64,000 nt of DNA from Streptomyces sp. CB02980. GTDB lineage: Bacteria; Actinomycetota; Actinomycetes; Streptomycetales; Streptomycetaceae. Where the stretch lies: contig NZ_JACSCH020000002.1 of NCBI RefSeq assembly GCF_014451325.2, forward strand, positions 248,001 through 312,000, in the 5' to 3' direction. The stretch's first letter is position 1. The number at the start of each line of letters is the position of its first letter. This document shows, one piece after another, positions 53,513 through 61,934 of the stretch. Below the pieces are notes generated by a model, which had not been told where the DNA came from, made no database searches, and saw only the letters and a program-made list of their open reading frames with translations. The position numbers and the translations under genes are program-made.

Positions 53513-53746
53513 TCAGCCGGCGGCGGCGCTCAGGAAGCGCTCCCGGACGCGGCCGAGGGTGCGGAAGTCGTCGATGGTGACTTCCTGGAGGTCGATGGTG
53601 TTCCCGGAGAGCTCCTCCAGGAGGTCGATGAACTCCAGGAAGTCCATCGAGTCGATGAGACGCGCCTCGATGAGGTCCTCGTCGTGGGCTATGGGGCCGT
53701 CGAGGCCGGGGTTCTTCTCGTGAAGCCACTCGGCGATGCGTTCCAT
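53513..53746 (-). CDS. free-standing acyl/aminoacyl carrier protein
   Basis: 77 aa. The phosphopantetheine site is S33 in LIDSMDF (Met instead of the common Leu after Ser). The helical pattern and length are those of discrete ACPs. It lies between an aaRS-like ligase gene and a PPTase gene on the same strand, so it is inferred to carry an amino acid as a thioester. ATG 53746. Confidence 0.9.
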   Translation of the reverse strand: MERIAEWLHEKNPGLDGPIAHDEDLIEARLIDSMDFLEFIDLLEELSGNTIDLQEVTIDDFRTLGRVRERFLSAAAG

Positions 53747-53852
53747 GGGGAGAGGTCGCTCCTTGCTTACAGCTGTCGGGGGGAAACGGGAGAGGGATGC
53801 GAATTGCGGGATGCGTCGGGCGCCCGGCGCACCGAGGCGCCGCGGCCTCGCT

Positions 53853-54710
53853 TCAGACGCGGGCGTCGCGGAGCCGGTCCAGGGCCTGCTCGGGGGTGCC
53901 GTGGGCGAGGATCATCGCGTGGATCCAGCGCTCGATTCCGAAGGCGACGCAGGCGCTGTACGCCGGGCCCTCCGAGCCCGCGCGGATGTCCAGCCGTTCG
54001 CCGAAGAAGTTGCGGTGCCGGTTCACGGAGGCGATGGCCGTGCCGTCGGGGGCGCAGAACTCGTGCTTGACCGGGTCGAGCGCCATCAGTCTGGCCCGGG
54101 AGCCGCCCTTGTCGTAGAAGGGGTCGTCGGCCACGGCCCTGTTCAGTTCCAGGCCGAGGAGGGCGGCCGCTTCGAGGATGAACTCGGCTCCCCTCTCCAG
54201 GTGTTCGACGGAGCCCTGCTTGGTGCCGAGGTACAGGACCTCGCGCATGTGGAAGCCCCACAGGCGGCGCAGGCCGTCGTAGTGGGTCTCGTTGCGGAAG
54301 CAGCGGCCCGCGGCGGAGAGGCGGAGGCCTTCCTCGCCGACGTCCCGGCCCTCCAGGGAGAGCAGCAGGCCGTAGCAGGTCGCGGACGGCAGCAGATAGC
54401 CGGTCGGCCGCAGGGGCAGCTCCCCAGGCGTCTCACCGGCCGCGAGTCCGTCGAGCGCGTCCGGGGCGAAGCGCCCCGCGGAGACGCCGAGATGGGGGAA
54501 GTTGCGGAAGAAGTCGAGGCGCGTCAGGCCCTCCACGGAGAGCAGCGGCGGGCCGACGACCTCGGGCGCCGAGAGCCGTGCGGCGAGGCCGGTGAGCAGT
54601 TCGTCGAGTCCGTGCAGGAGCGCGGTCCGGACCGGGTCCAGCGTGATCAGGCCCGCGCCCGGGCTCTTCAGGCCGCCGTCCGGCAGGGCCGTGGCGCTGG
54701 GTGTGCTCAT
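53853..54710 (-). CDS. class II aaRS-like amino acid:[carrier protein] ligase
   Basis: 285 aa. Class II synthetase motif 2 is C137-F-R139-N-E141 and motif 3 is FGIERW (G258, E260, R261). Cys residues C112, C137, C219 and C254 include candidates for the zinc site of atypical SerRS and aa:CP ligases. The tRNA-binding coiled-coil domain is missing, as in described aa:CP ligases, which load Gly or Ala onto a carrier protein. The ACP gene is 106 bp downstream. GGGAG precedes ATG 54710. Substrate amino acid unknown. Confidence 0.85.
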   Translation of the reverse strand: MSTPSATALPDGGLKSPGAGLITLDPVRTALLHGLDELLTGLAARLSAPEVVGPPLLSVEGLTRLDFFRNFPHLGVSAGRFAPDALDGLAAGETPGELPLRPTGYLLPSATCYGLLLSLEGRDVGEEGLRLSAAGRCFRNETHYDGLRRLWGFHMREVLYLGTKQGSVEHLERGAEFILEAAALLGLELNRAVADDPFYDKGGSRARLMALDPVKHEFCAPDGTAIASVNRHRNFFGERLDIRAGSEGPAYSACVAFGIERWIHAMILAHGTPEQALDRLRDARV

Positions 54711-54865
54711 GGAAACCGCTCCCTCTGGGCGTGGGCGAACCGAGATGCGGGTGAACGCCCATGGATGTGGTCGCCGTCGACCGCGCAGCGCAGCAGCGAT
54801 GAAGCCGGCTGACATCCCTGCGGGACCGGACCGCGCAAGGGGACACTAGGTCAGCCTCGCGCAGG

Positions 54866-54878
54866 TTGTCTAGACCAA
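54866..54878. promoter_or_regulatory. DasR-like palindrome 1 (ligase side)
   Basis: TTGTCTAGACCAA contains the perfect palindrome GTCTAGAC and differs by one base from TGGTCTAGACCA, the core of DasR-type (GntR/HutC) sites. On the minus strand it overlaps a possible -35 (TAGACA, 54872-54867) spaced 18 bp from TAGTGT (54848-54843), a candidate promoter for the aa:CP ligase-ACP-PPTase operon. Confidence 0.55.
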
Positions 54879-54910
54879 AGCCGATAGGCTGTCACATGCA
54901 ACTCCGCATA

Positions 54911-54939
54911 TTGAGACGTCACTTGACAACGGGTATGGT
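54911..54939 (+). promoter_or_regulatory. candidate promoter of dioxygenase-fusion-exporter operon
   Basis: TTGAGA (54911-54916) and TATGGT (54934-54939) with a 17-bp spacer form a sigma-70/HrdB-like promoter; TTGACA at 54923 is an alternative -35. The -10 overlaps the second DasR-like palindrome. The leader to the dioxygenase ATG at 55132 would be about 185 nt, with no gene in it. Confidence 0.5.
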
Positions 54940-54947
54940 CTAAACCA
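54936..54947. promoter_or_regulatory. DasR-like palindrome 2 (dioxygenase side)
   Basis: TGGTCTAAACCA, one base from the perfect palindrome TGGTCTAGACCA, lies on the -10/+1 region of the plus-strand promoter, a typical repressor position. With the first site 58 bp away, it suggests joint control of the divergent operons by a GntR/HutC protein such as DasR. Confidence 0.6.
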
Positions 54948-55131
54948 ATTGTTCTGAACGGCGTGACCTCCACACCCCGCGCCGGGCGCCGCCGTGCGTC
55001 CGTTCCGTCCACCCCGACGTCCGCCCTTCCGTCCGTCCATGCCACTCGCCCCCGGCTCCGCGCCGAGGGTTTCTCCGTGCTGTCCACCGGCCGGGGAACG
55101 CGTGCCCCGACTCCCGCCCTGGAGGGACCAG

Positions 55132-56346
55132 ATGACGACGCCCGCACCCGATCGCCCCCGCCGCCGCCCCCACCTCCACCGGGCGGCCTCGGACCTGCCG
55201 TACTTCAGCGCGGACGGCGAGTCCTACCTCGCCCAGACCACGCTGCGGGAGCTGAAGAAGGCACGCCCGCTGCGCGTGCTCTCCGAGGAGGACTTCGCGC
55301 ACTGGCAGACGTACGGCTACGTCATCGTCCGCGAGGCGATCCCGGCGGAGGCGGCGAAGCGCCTGCTCGACTTCACCTGGGACTTCCAGGGCCTCGACCC
55401 CGACCGGCCGGAGAGCTGGTACGAGGACCGGCCGTTCCGCTCCGAGCTGGACCAGCAGCTGCACGTCTACGGCTTCGTGGAGGCTTACCACCACCAGCTC
55501 CTCTGGGACAACCGCCAGGCCCAGCGCGTCTACGACGCCTTCGTGGACGTCTGGGACTGCGAGGAGCTGTGGGTCACCCAGGACCGGCTCAACCTCAACC
55601 CGCCCAACATCGGGAACCGCGACCGCGCCCTCATCGAGCCCACGGACCGCGGCTTCGACATCGAGCTGCACTGGGACATCGACACCACGCTCGGGGTCCC
55701 TCCGCAGCGGGTGCAGGGGATCATCGCGCTCAACGAGACCCGGCCGGAGTCGGGCGGCTTCCAGTGCAACCCGGAGCTGTTCCGGCGGTTCGAGGAGTGG
55801 AAGGTCGCCCAGCCGGCCGACCGCGACCCGCTGCGACCCGCCGTGGACCGGACGGAGTACCCCGTCGTACGCCCCGATCTGCACCCGGGCGACCTGCTGA
55901 TCTGGAACGGCCTGCTCGCCCACGGTGTGGCGCGCAACGTGTCCGAGGACCAGGTACGGGCGGTCCAGTACCTGTCGATGATGCCGGCGCTCGAAGAGCA
56001 CGAGCGGCTCAGGCGGTCCCGCGTCGACTCCTGGCGACACCTGCGGACCCCGCGCTGGAACCGGACCCTCGTCGGCGACCCCGTACTCCACGAGTCCCGG
56101 CGGTACCCGACGGCCACCCTGAACGACCTCGGCAGCCGTCTGCTGGGACTCACCTCGTGGAAGGACGCGGGGGAAGCCTCGACGGCCGACGGGAACGAGG
56201 GTACGGGCGCGGGCGCGGGTGAAGGCAGCGGCACCAGCATCGACACCGGTGCGACCCCGGCCCCGAGCCCGGCCCCGGCCGCGCACAAGGGCGCCGCCTC
56301 CGTCCCCGACCAGGGCGGGGAGCCGGCGTGCGCCGTGTCTGTCTGA
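55132..56346 (+). CDS. PhyH-type Fe(II)/2-oxoglutarate dioxygenase
   Basis: 404 aa. The iron triad is visible as H180-W-D182 and H264 (AHGVARN), with R276 placed to bind 2-oxoglutarate. Because the Asp is kept, hydroxylation rather than SyrB2-type halogenation is expected. Residues from about 345 on are a low-complexity Gly/Ala/Pro tail. GGAGGG precedes ATG 55132. Its last 19 nt overlap the start of the GT/condensation fusion gene. In context it may oxidise an ACP-bound amino acid; that is inference. Confidence 0.87.
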   Translation: MTTPAPDRPRRRPHLHRAASDLPYFSADGESYLAQTTLRELKKARPLRVLSEEDFAHWQTYGYVIVREAIPAEAAKRLLDFTWDFQGLDPDRPESWYEDRPFRSELDQQLHVYGFVEAYHHQLLWDNRQAQRVYDAFVDVWDCEELWVTQDRLNLNPPNIGNRDRALIEPTDRGFDIELHWDIDTTLGVPPQRVQGIIALNETRPESGGFQCNPELFRRFEEWKVAQPADRDPLRPAVDRTEYPVVRPDLHPGDLLIWNGLLAHGVARNVSEDQVRAVQYLSMMPALEEHERLRRSRVDSWRHLRTPRWNRTLVGDPVLHESRRYPTATLNDLGSRLLGLTSWKDAGEASTADGNEGTGAGAGEGSGTSIDTGATPAPSPAPAAHKGAASVPDQGGEPACAVSV

Positions 56347-59300
56347 CCCTGCCCACCGACCGGGCCTGTGCCGCGACCATCCGGGCCGTGGCCGAGGAGG
56401 CCGCGTACGGCGCCCGTGCGTTCGGCGTCGAGGTACGGCTGCTGGTCCTGGACTCCTCCGACGCGGCGACCGTCGCCGAGCACCGCGAGGTGATCGCCTC
56501 GCTGCCCACGACCCCCGGGGTGGTCGTGCACCACCTCGACGAGGACGAGCAGCGGACCTTCCTGCGGGAGGTGATCGCCCGCTCCGACGTCCCCGCACCG
56601 GACCGCGTGCTCGGCCTGATGCTGCCGGACCGCGTCTCCTACGGCGCCTGCACCAACCGCGCCTTCCTCCTCGCGGAGGCCCTGGGCTGCACGTCGGTCC
56701 ACCGCCGCGACTCGGACAGCCGCTACCAGTACCTGGACGGCGAACCGGTCTTCCCGCTCCACCACGAGCTCATGGCCCTGGGGCAGCGGGCCGCCGACGT
56801 GGCCGGCCTGGTCTCCCGGAGCAGGCTCGACCCCGCCTGCGCGGACCGGCCGGTGGCGATGGTCGGCGGCTCCTTCGTCGGTGAGATGTCCGTGGACGTC
56901 GAGGAGATCCGCCGGCTCGACCCGGGGATCTACGAGGACGTCATCGGCCTGTCGATCCCCTCCGGCTACCCGGAGATCTGGCGCAGGAACCTGATCGCGG
57001 AGTCGTTCCGGGGCGCCGGAACGGCCGCGTACACCGGCGACCTGACGACGCTCATGAGCGTCAGCCCGACGCGCGTGGACATGTGCAACATCGCCTTCGA
57101 CCGCGAGGTGTACGGCCGGGTGCCGCTACCGCCCGCCACCGACACCATCGGCAGCGACTACTTCCTCATCCACCTCGTCCAGGACGCCCGCCTGCCGGGT
57201 GTCCTGCACAACCGACACATCATCAACTTCCATACGAACGAACGTCGTTCGGATGACGGATTCCTCGCCTACCAACGCCGGTTCGCCAAGTACCTCCTCT
57301 CCACGCCGCACTTCGCATCGGTGTACACCGCGATGAAGGAGGCCGGTGTCGCACTGCTCGACGCCGAGGGCCACGTCCGGGCCTCCGTGGTCGCCGGGTT
57401 CGTCAGGGACAGCACCCGAGTGGACCGGTCGGAGAACGCCGAACGGCTCGATGTCCTCGACCGCTCCTACCGCGCCCTGGGCGGCCGCTACGCCACCGCC
57501 GCCGACGTCCTGGCCCCTCTTCACGAGCAGCTCCTCGACGAGGCACGGCAGGACATGGAGGAGTTCGCCCTGCTGACCGACGCATGGGAGGCCCTGAACC
57601 ACGCGAGCCGGGCGGTCCCCCCGAGGAGCGCCCACACCCTCACGGTGGCGTACACCGGGGGCGAGGAGCGCCGGGGCCCCGTCACCATGGGACAGGCCAA
57701 CATGATCCGCTGCATGCTGCGGGACGAGCCGGAGCACATCAACATCCACGATGTGTGGCCCGTTCCCGAGGGGACCCGGACGGAGTCCGCGATCGAGGCC
57801 CTCCGGTCGCTCGCGATACGGCACGAGGCACTGCGTACGACGTTTCCGCACGCCTCCGGGAGCGCACCCCGCGAGCAAGTGGTGTCTGCCGAGGGGACGT
57901 TCGCGGTCACCGTCCTCGATCACGAGGACCTGCCCGACGACCCCGCCGGGTACGCCGAGTCGTTGGCGCGCCTGGCCCGCGCCGAACGCTTCCGTCTGGA
58001 CCGGGACTTCCCCCTCCGTGTCTCCCTCGTCGCCCGGTCCGGCGCACCCGTCTTCGTGGCCATGGCGGCGAGCCATGCCGTGACCGACGTCAGCGCCCTC
58101 GCGGTTCTCAAGGAGGAGTGGCTGAGCCTCCTCGCCGGTGAGACCCTCCCGCCGCCGGCCTCCCTCACTCCGCTCGGCCTCGCCGTCGAGGAGGCGAGTC
58201 CGGCCGGTCTCCGCAAGTCCGAGGCCTCGCTGCGGTACTGGGAGCGGATCATCCGCACCGGACCCCAGGCCATGTTCGCCGAGCCGGGCGCCGAGGGGAC
58301 CGAGGTACGGACGCCGCAGCTCACCCTCCGGTCGCGGCGGGCCGCGCGGGCCCTGGCGCTCGTGGCCGAGCGCACCGGAGGCATGCCGTCCACGGTGCTG
58401 CTGACGGCGTGGTGCGCGCTCGTCGCCCACCGCACGGACCAGCACGCGTGCGTGGCCGCCGTCCCGACCTCCAACCGCTACCACCCCCGGCTCGCCCGCT
58501 CGGTGAACACGCTGTCCCAGGACGCGCTGCTCTCCCTCGACGTCCGGGTACCGACCTTCGACGCGCTGCTGAAGAAGGCCTGGGGGGCGGCGCTCAACGC
58601 GTACCGGCACAGTCAGTTCGACGCGGTGGCCCTCTGGGAGATGATCGGGAGGACGACCCACGAACGGGGCAGCCGGTTCGCGCGCGATGTCGTCTTCAAC
58701 GACGTCAGCACGCTGCCCTCGACGGTCGCGACGGTCACGTCCGCGACCGGGGAGGATGCTGCGGCCGCGACGGCGGACGCAGCCACCGGCCTTGACCTGG
58801 AGTTGAGTTGGGGCCCGGACCAGGTGCTGCCGACCCGCGTCCTGACCTTCGTCCACGCGACGGAACCGCTGCTCCACCTGAGCACCTGGGTGGATCCCGC
58901 GCTGTTCAAGCGGGACGAGGCCGAGGCCTTCCTGACCGGTCTCGTACGGCTCCTGGAGGCGGCCGCCACGGACGACGTACCGCTCGCGTCACTGACCGAG
59001 GTGACGGGTGTCCGTCCGGTCGAGCGCGGGCCGCGGTGGTGCCGGGTCGACGGGTCCTGGACGTCGCCGCCGCTCGTGGCACAGGCGCTGAGCGAGGCCC
59101 TGGCAGGCCTGGACGTACACGTGACCGTGGATGCCGCGGCCCCGGACGGCAGCACGCCGGATGGCATGGGTCCGGACGGGACGACACCTGACGCCACGGC
59201 CGACGGCAGCACGCCACAGGACGGGGCCCTGACGGCGTACATCGCCGCCGGCGACACCCGACTGACACCGGTGCAGGCCCACACCGCGCTGATGGACGCG

Positions 59301-59441
59301 CTCCCCGGCCGCCCCGGAGTACTGGCCCCCCGCCGGTACGTGATCGTCGACGACCCGCCGGCGGAGGCGGACCGGACCAGCGCCTGGCTCCGGCAGCAGA
59401 TTCTCAGGGAAGGAACCGGCCGGGACCGGGATGTGACATGA
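56328..59441 (+). CDS. GT-A-like/NRPS condensation-domain fusion protein
   Basis: 1037 aa. Residues 1-430 form a GT-A-like domain with D128-S-D130 (DxD-type) and a conserved-looking DTIGSDYFLIHLVQD block; I believe it matches an uncharacterised actinobacterial DUF. Residues about 445-900 are an NRPS condensation domain: the active-site HHxxxDG reads S-H583-A-V-T-D587-V, so the catalytic second His and Asp remain. Residues about 925-1030 (GALTAYIAAGDTRLTP, then LAPRRYVIVDDPP) resemble the small C-terminal subdomain of an adenylation domain without its catalytic Lys. No A core, no T domain. GTG 56328 has GGGGAG upstream; coupled to the MFS gene by ATGA. Confidence 0.8.
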   Translation: MRRVCLTLPTDRACAATIRAVAEEAAYGARAFGVEVRLLVLDSSDAATVAEHREVIASLPTTPGVVVHHLDEDEQRTFLREVIARSDVPAPDRVLGLMLPDRVSYGACTNRAFLLAEALGCTSVHRRDSDSRYQYLDGEPVFPLHHELMALGQRAADVAGLVSRSRLDPACADRPVAMVGGSFVGEMSVDVEEIRRLDPGIYEDVIGLSIPSGYPEIWRRNLIAESFRGAGTAAYTGDLTTLMSVSPTRVDMCNIAFDREVYGRVPLPPATDTIGSDYFLIHLVQDARLPGVLHNRHIINFHTNERRSDDGFLAYQRRFAKYLLSTPHFASVYTAMKEAGVALLDAEGHVRASVVAGFVRDSTRVDRSENAERLDVLDRSYRALGGRYATAADVLAPLHEQLLDEARQDMEEFALLTDAWEALNHASRAVPPRSAHTLTVAYTGGEERRGPVTMGQANMIRCMLRDEPEHINIHDVWPVPEGTRTESAIEALRSLAIRHEALRTTFPHASGSAPREQVVSAEGTFAVTVLDHEDLPDDPAGYAESLARLARAERFRLDRDFPLRVSLVARSGAPVFVAMAASHAVTDVSALAVLKEEWLSLLAGETLPPPASLTPLGLAVEEASPAGLRKSEASLRYWERIIRTGPQAMFAEPGAEGTEVRTPQLTLRSRRAARALALVAERTGGMPSTVLLTAWCALVAHRTDQHACVAAVPTSNRYHPRLARSVNTLSQDALLSLDVRVPTFDALLKKAWGAALNAYRHSQFDAVALWEMIGRTTHERGSRFARDVVFNDVSTLPSTVATVTSATGEDAAAATADAATGLDLELSWGPDQVLPTRVLTFVHATEPLLHLSTWVDPALFKRDEAEAFLTGLVRLLEAAATDDVPLASLTEVTGVRPVERGPRWCRVDGSWTSPPLVAQALSEALAGLDVHVTVDAAAPDGSTPDGMGPDGTTPDATADGSTPQDGALTAYIAAGDTRLTPVQAHTALMDALPGRPGVLAPRRYVIVDDPPAEADRTSAWLRQQILREGTGRDRDVT

Positions 59442-60703
59442 CGATGGATGAGGCAACCGCGCAGCGGGAGCAGGGCTCCCCTCCCAGCCCGTGGCGATCG
59501 AGTCGCTTCCGGCTGTTCTTCACCGCGCGCAGCACCTCGCTGCTCGCCGACGGCATGCTGATGGTGTCGCTCACGACCGCCGTGCTCGGCGCGGGGTACG
59601 GGGCGGGCGGCGTGGGATACGCGCTGGCCGCGTGGATGGCGCCGATCGTGCTGCTCGTGCTGTTCGGCGGCGTGCTCGCCGACCGGTTCACTCCGCAGGT
59701 GATGATGGTCGGCGCGGACGTGGTGCGCATGGTCGCCATGCTGGCTCTCGCGGTGCTGCTGATCGGCTCGGACGTACAGCTGTGGCACATCATGGCGCTC
59801 CTCGCGCTCAGCGGCGCCGCGACCGCGATGTTCCAGCCGGGTCTGGCGAGTCTGGTCCCCCAGGTCGCCGAGGACATCCAGCGGGCCAACGCGCTGCTGC
59901 GGATCTCCGAGGCGATCTGCACCCTGCTCGGGCCGGGCGTGGCAGGCCTTCTCGTGGCCTACTGGAACGTGGCGGGTTCGTTCGTGGTCATCGCGGCGGC
60001 GTACGCGATGAGCGCGCTCGGCCTGGCGCCGCTGCGCAGGCTCAGCACCGCCAAGGACGAGAGCGACGACCCGATGTGGCACCGACTGGCCACGGGCTGG
60101 CACGAGTTCAGGTCGCGCTCGTGGCTGTGGGGGGTCATCGCGGTGTGGGCGGTGTACGGCCTGTTCGTCTTCGGCCCGGCGCTGCCGCTCGGCGCGGCAC
60201 TGCTCACCGAACAGCACGGTGCGAGCGGCTACGGCTGGATCGCCTCGGCCGACGGCGCCGGCACGATCGTCGGCGGCCTGCTCGGCATGCGGGTCCGCCC
60301 GACGCGCCCGCTCGTCGCGGGGGCCTGCGCGATGTTCTTCTTCACCCTCAACCCCCTGGCCCCGGCCCTGGGTTGGTCCTTCACGGTGACGGCGCTCACC
60401 GGCGTCGTGGCCGGCTGCGGGTTCGCGTTCTGGGGCGTCATGTGGGCGACGAGCGTGCAGTCCCACATCCCGCTCGCCGTTCTGAGCCGCGTCTCGGCCT
60501 ACGACGTGGCCGGCTCCATCATGGTCATCCCCCTGGGCCGGGCCCTGGCCGGCCCGGCGGCGGACGCGTACGGCGCGGACCGGGTGCTGCTGTTCTCCTC
60601 GGTCATGGGCATCGCACTCATCGGGGTCATGCTCTCCATACCCGCGATCCGCGCACTGGGACGCGCACCGAAGGAGTCACCGGCTCCGCTCGCGGGTACG
60701 TAG
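59438..60703 (+). CDS. MFS exporter
   Basis: 421 aa, about 12 membrane helices, MFS_3/enterobactin-exporter (EntS-like) type: starts SSRFRLFFTARSTSLLADGM, with the loop 2-3 motif GGVLADRFTPQVMM. The ATG at 59438 overlaps the stop of the fusion gene (ATGA), so export of the pathway product and possibly self-protection is the likely role. It ends the plus-strand operon; a 248-bp spacer follows. Confidence 0.88.
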   Translation: MTMDEATAQREQGSPPSPWRSSRFRLFFTARSTSLLADGMLMVSLTTAVLGAGYGAGGVGYALAAWMAPIVLLVLFGGVLADRFTPQVMMVGADVVRMVAMLALAVLLIGSDVQLWHIMALLALSGAATAMFQPGLASLVPQVAEDIQRANALLRISEAICTLLGPGVAGLLVAYWNVAGSFVVIAAAYAMSALGLAPLRRLSTAKDESDDPMWHRLATGWHEFRSRSWLWGVIAVWAVYGLFVFGPALPLGAALLTEQHGASGYGWIASADGAGTIVGGLLGMRVRPTRPLVAGACAMFFFTLNPLAPALGWSFTVTALTGVVAGCGFAFWGVMWATSVQSHIPLAVLSRVSAYDVAGSIMVIPLGRALAGPAADAYGADRVLLFSSVMGIALIGVMLSIPAIRALGRAPKESPAPLAGT

Positions 60704-60951
60704 GGGCGGCGGCGAGTACTGTGCGGCGGCGGGGAAGGCCCGGCCGCCGCTGGGGCAGCTGCCGATGAGCCCCATGCTCGACGGCCGTAGACCGAATCCG
60801 AGACTGAGACCGGGTCCGAGACCGAGTCCTCGTCGGCGGGACTGAGGTGTCCGCGCGGCCCTCGCATGCGGGCGCCGTTCCCGGGAACACGCCCAGGAGG
60901 GAGCCTTCGGGCTCCACGGGTTCCGCACGCAGCTGTGAGGCGATTCCAGTC

Positions 60952-61905
60952 ATGACCGCCAAGAAGATCATCACGGTGTTCGGCGCGACCGGACAGCAGG
61001 GCGGGGGCCTCGCGCGGGCGGTTCTGGCGGACCGGGACGGAGCCTTCGCGGTCCGCGCCGTCACGAGGCACCCCGACGGAGAACCCGCCGCCGAGCTGAA
61101 GCGGCTGGGCGCCGAGGTCGTACGGGGCGACATGGACGACCCGTCGAGCCTCGGCCCCGCTTTCGAGCACGCGTACGGCGCCTTTCTGATGACGAACTTC
61201 TGGGAGCACATGTCCGCCGAGCGGGAGAAGGCCCAGGCCGAAGCCCTGGCCGGGGCCGCCTCGCACGCGGGGGTGCAGCACGCGGTCTGGTCGACGCTCG
61301 AGGACACCCGTGAGTGCGTGCCGCTCGACGACGAGCGGATGCCGACGCTCCAGGAGCACTACAAGGTGCCGCATTTCGACGGCAAGGCGGAGGCGGACCA
61401 CTACTTCCTCGACGCGGGCGTGCCGACGACGTTCCTCCGCACCACCTTCTTCTGGGAGAACCTGTTCGGTTCCTTCGCCCCGCAGCGCGGCGCGGACGGT
61501 GCCCTGTGGCTGACGTACCCGATGGGCGACGCCAGGCTCTCCGGGATGGCCGTGGACGACGTCGGCAGGACGGCACTGGCCGTCTTCGCACGCGGTACGG
61601 ATCTCATCGCGGCGACGGTCAGCATCGCCGGCGAACATCTCAAGGTCGCCGACATGGCCGCGGCCCTGACCGAGGCCCTCGGCGAACCGGTGCGCTACCG
61701 CCCCCTCACTCCGGACGAATGGCGTGCGCAGGGATTCCCGGGCGCGGACGAGTCGGGGAACATGTTCCAGTACTACACGGACTGCGAGCAGCACTTCACG
61801 GAGGCCCGGGACATCGACGCCGTCCGGGGCCTCGACCCCGCCCTCCAGGACTTCGGCACATGGCTCGCGGCGCACCAGGACCGTCTGCGCACCACCTGGA
61901 CGTGA
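60952..61905 (+). CDS. NmrA-like NAD(P)-binding protein
   Basis: 317 aa atypical SDR. The N-terminal dinucleotide motif VFGATGQQGGGLAR matches NmrA/HSCARG-type redox sensors, and the block AYGAFLMTNFWEHMSAE is characteristic. The catalytic Tyr-xxx-Lys is not evident, consistent with a sensor or regulatory protein. ATG 60952 was chosen over GTG 60847 because the Rossmann strand follows at once. The 248-bp gap before it argues for a separate transcription unit from the biosynthetic genes. Confidence 0.88.
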   Translation: MTAKKIITVFGATGQQGGGLARAVLADRDGAFAVRAVTRHPDGEPAAELKRLGAEVVRGDMDDPSSLGPAFEHAYGAFLMTNFWEHMSAEREKAQAEALAGAASHAGVQHAVWSTLEDTRECVPLDDERMPTLQEHYKVPHFDGKAEADHYFLDAGVPTTFLRTTFFWENLFGSFAPQRGADGALWLTYPMGDARLSGMAVDDVGRTALAVFARGTDLIAATVSIAGEHLKVADMAAALTEALGEPVRYRPLTPDEWRAQGFPGADESGNMFQYYTDCEQHFTEARDIDAVRGLDPALQDFGTWLAAHQDRLRTTWT

Positions 61906-61934
61906 CCGCGCTCGACGCTCGACGGGAGTTCGTC

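Noticed and set aside
55132..56346. PhyH enzyme as a non-heme iron halogenase
   Set aside because: The iron-binding Asp (D182 of HWD) is present; halogenases of this fold have Ala or Gly there.
57235..57251. Palindrome CGAACGA-ACG-TCGTTCG resembling a LexA box
   Set aside because: It lies deep inside the coding sequence of the GT/condensation fusion, away from any promoter; codon composition explains it.
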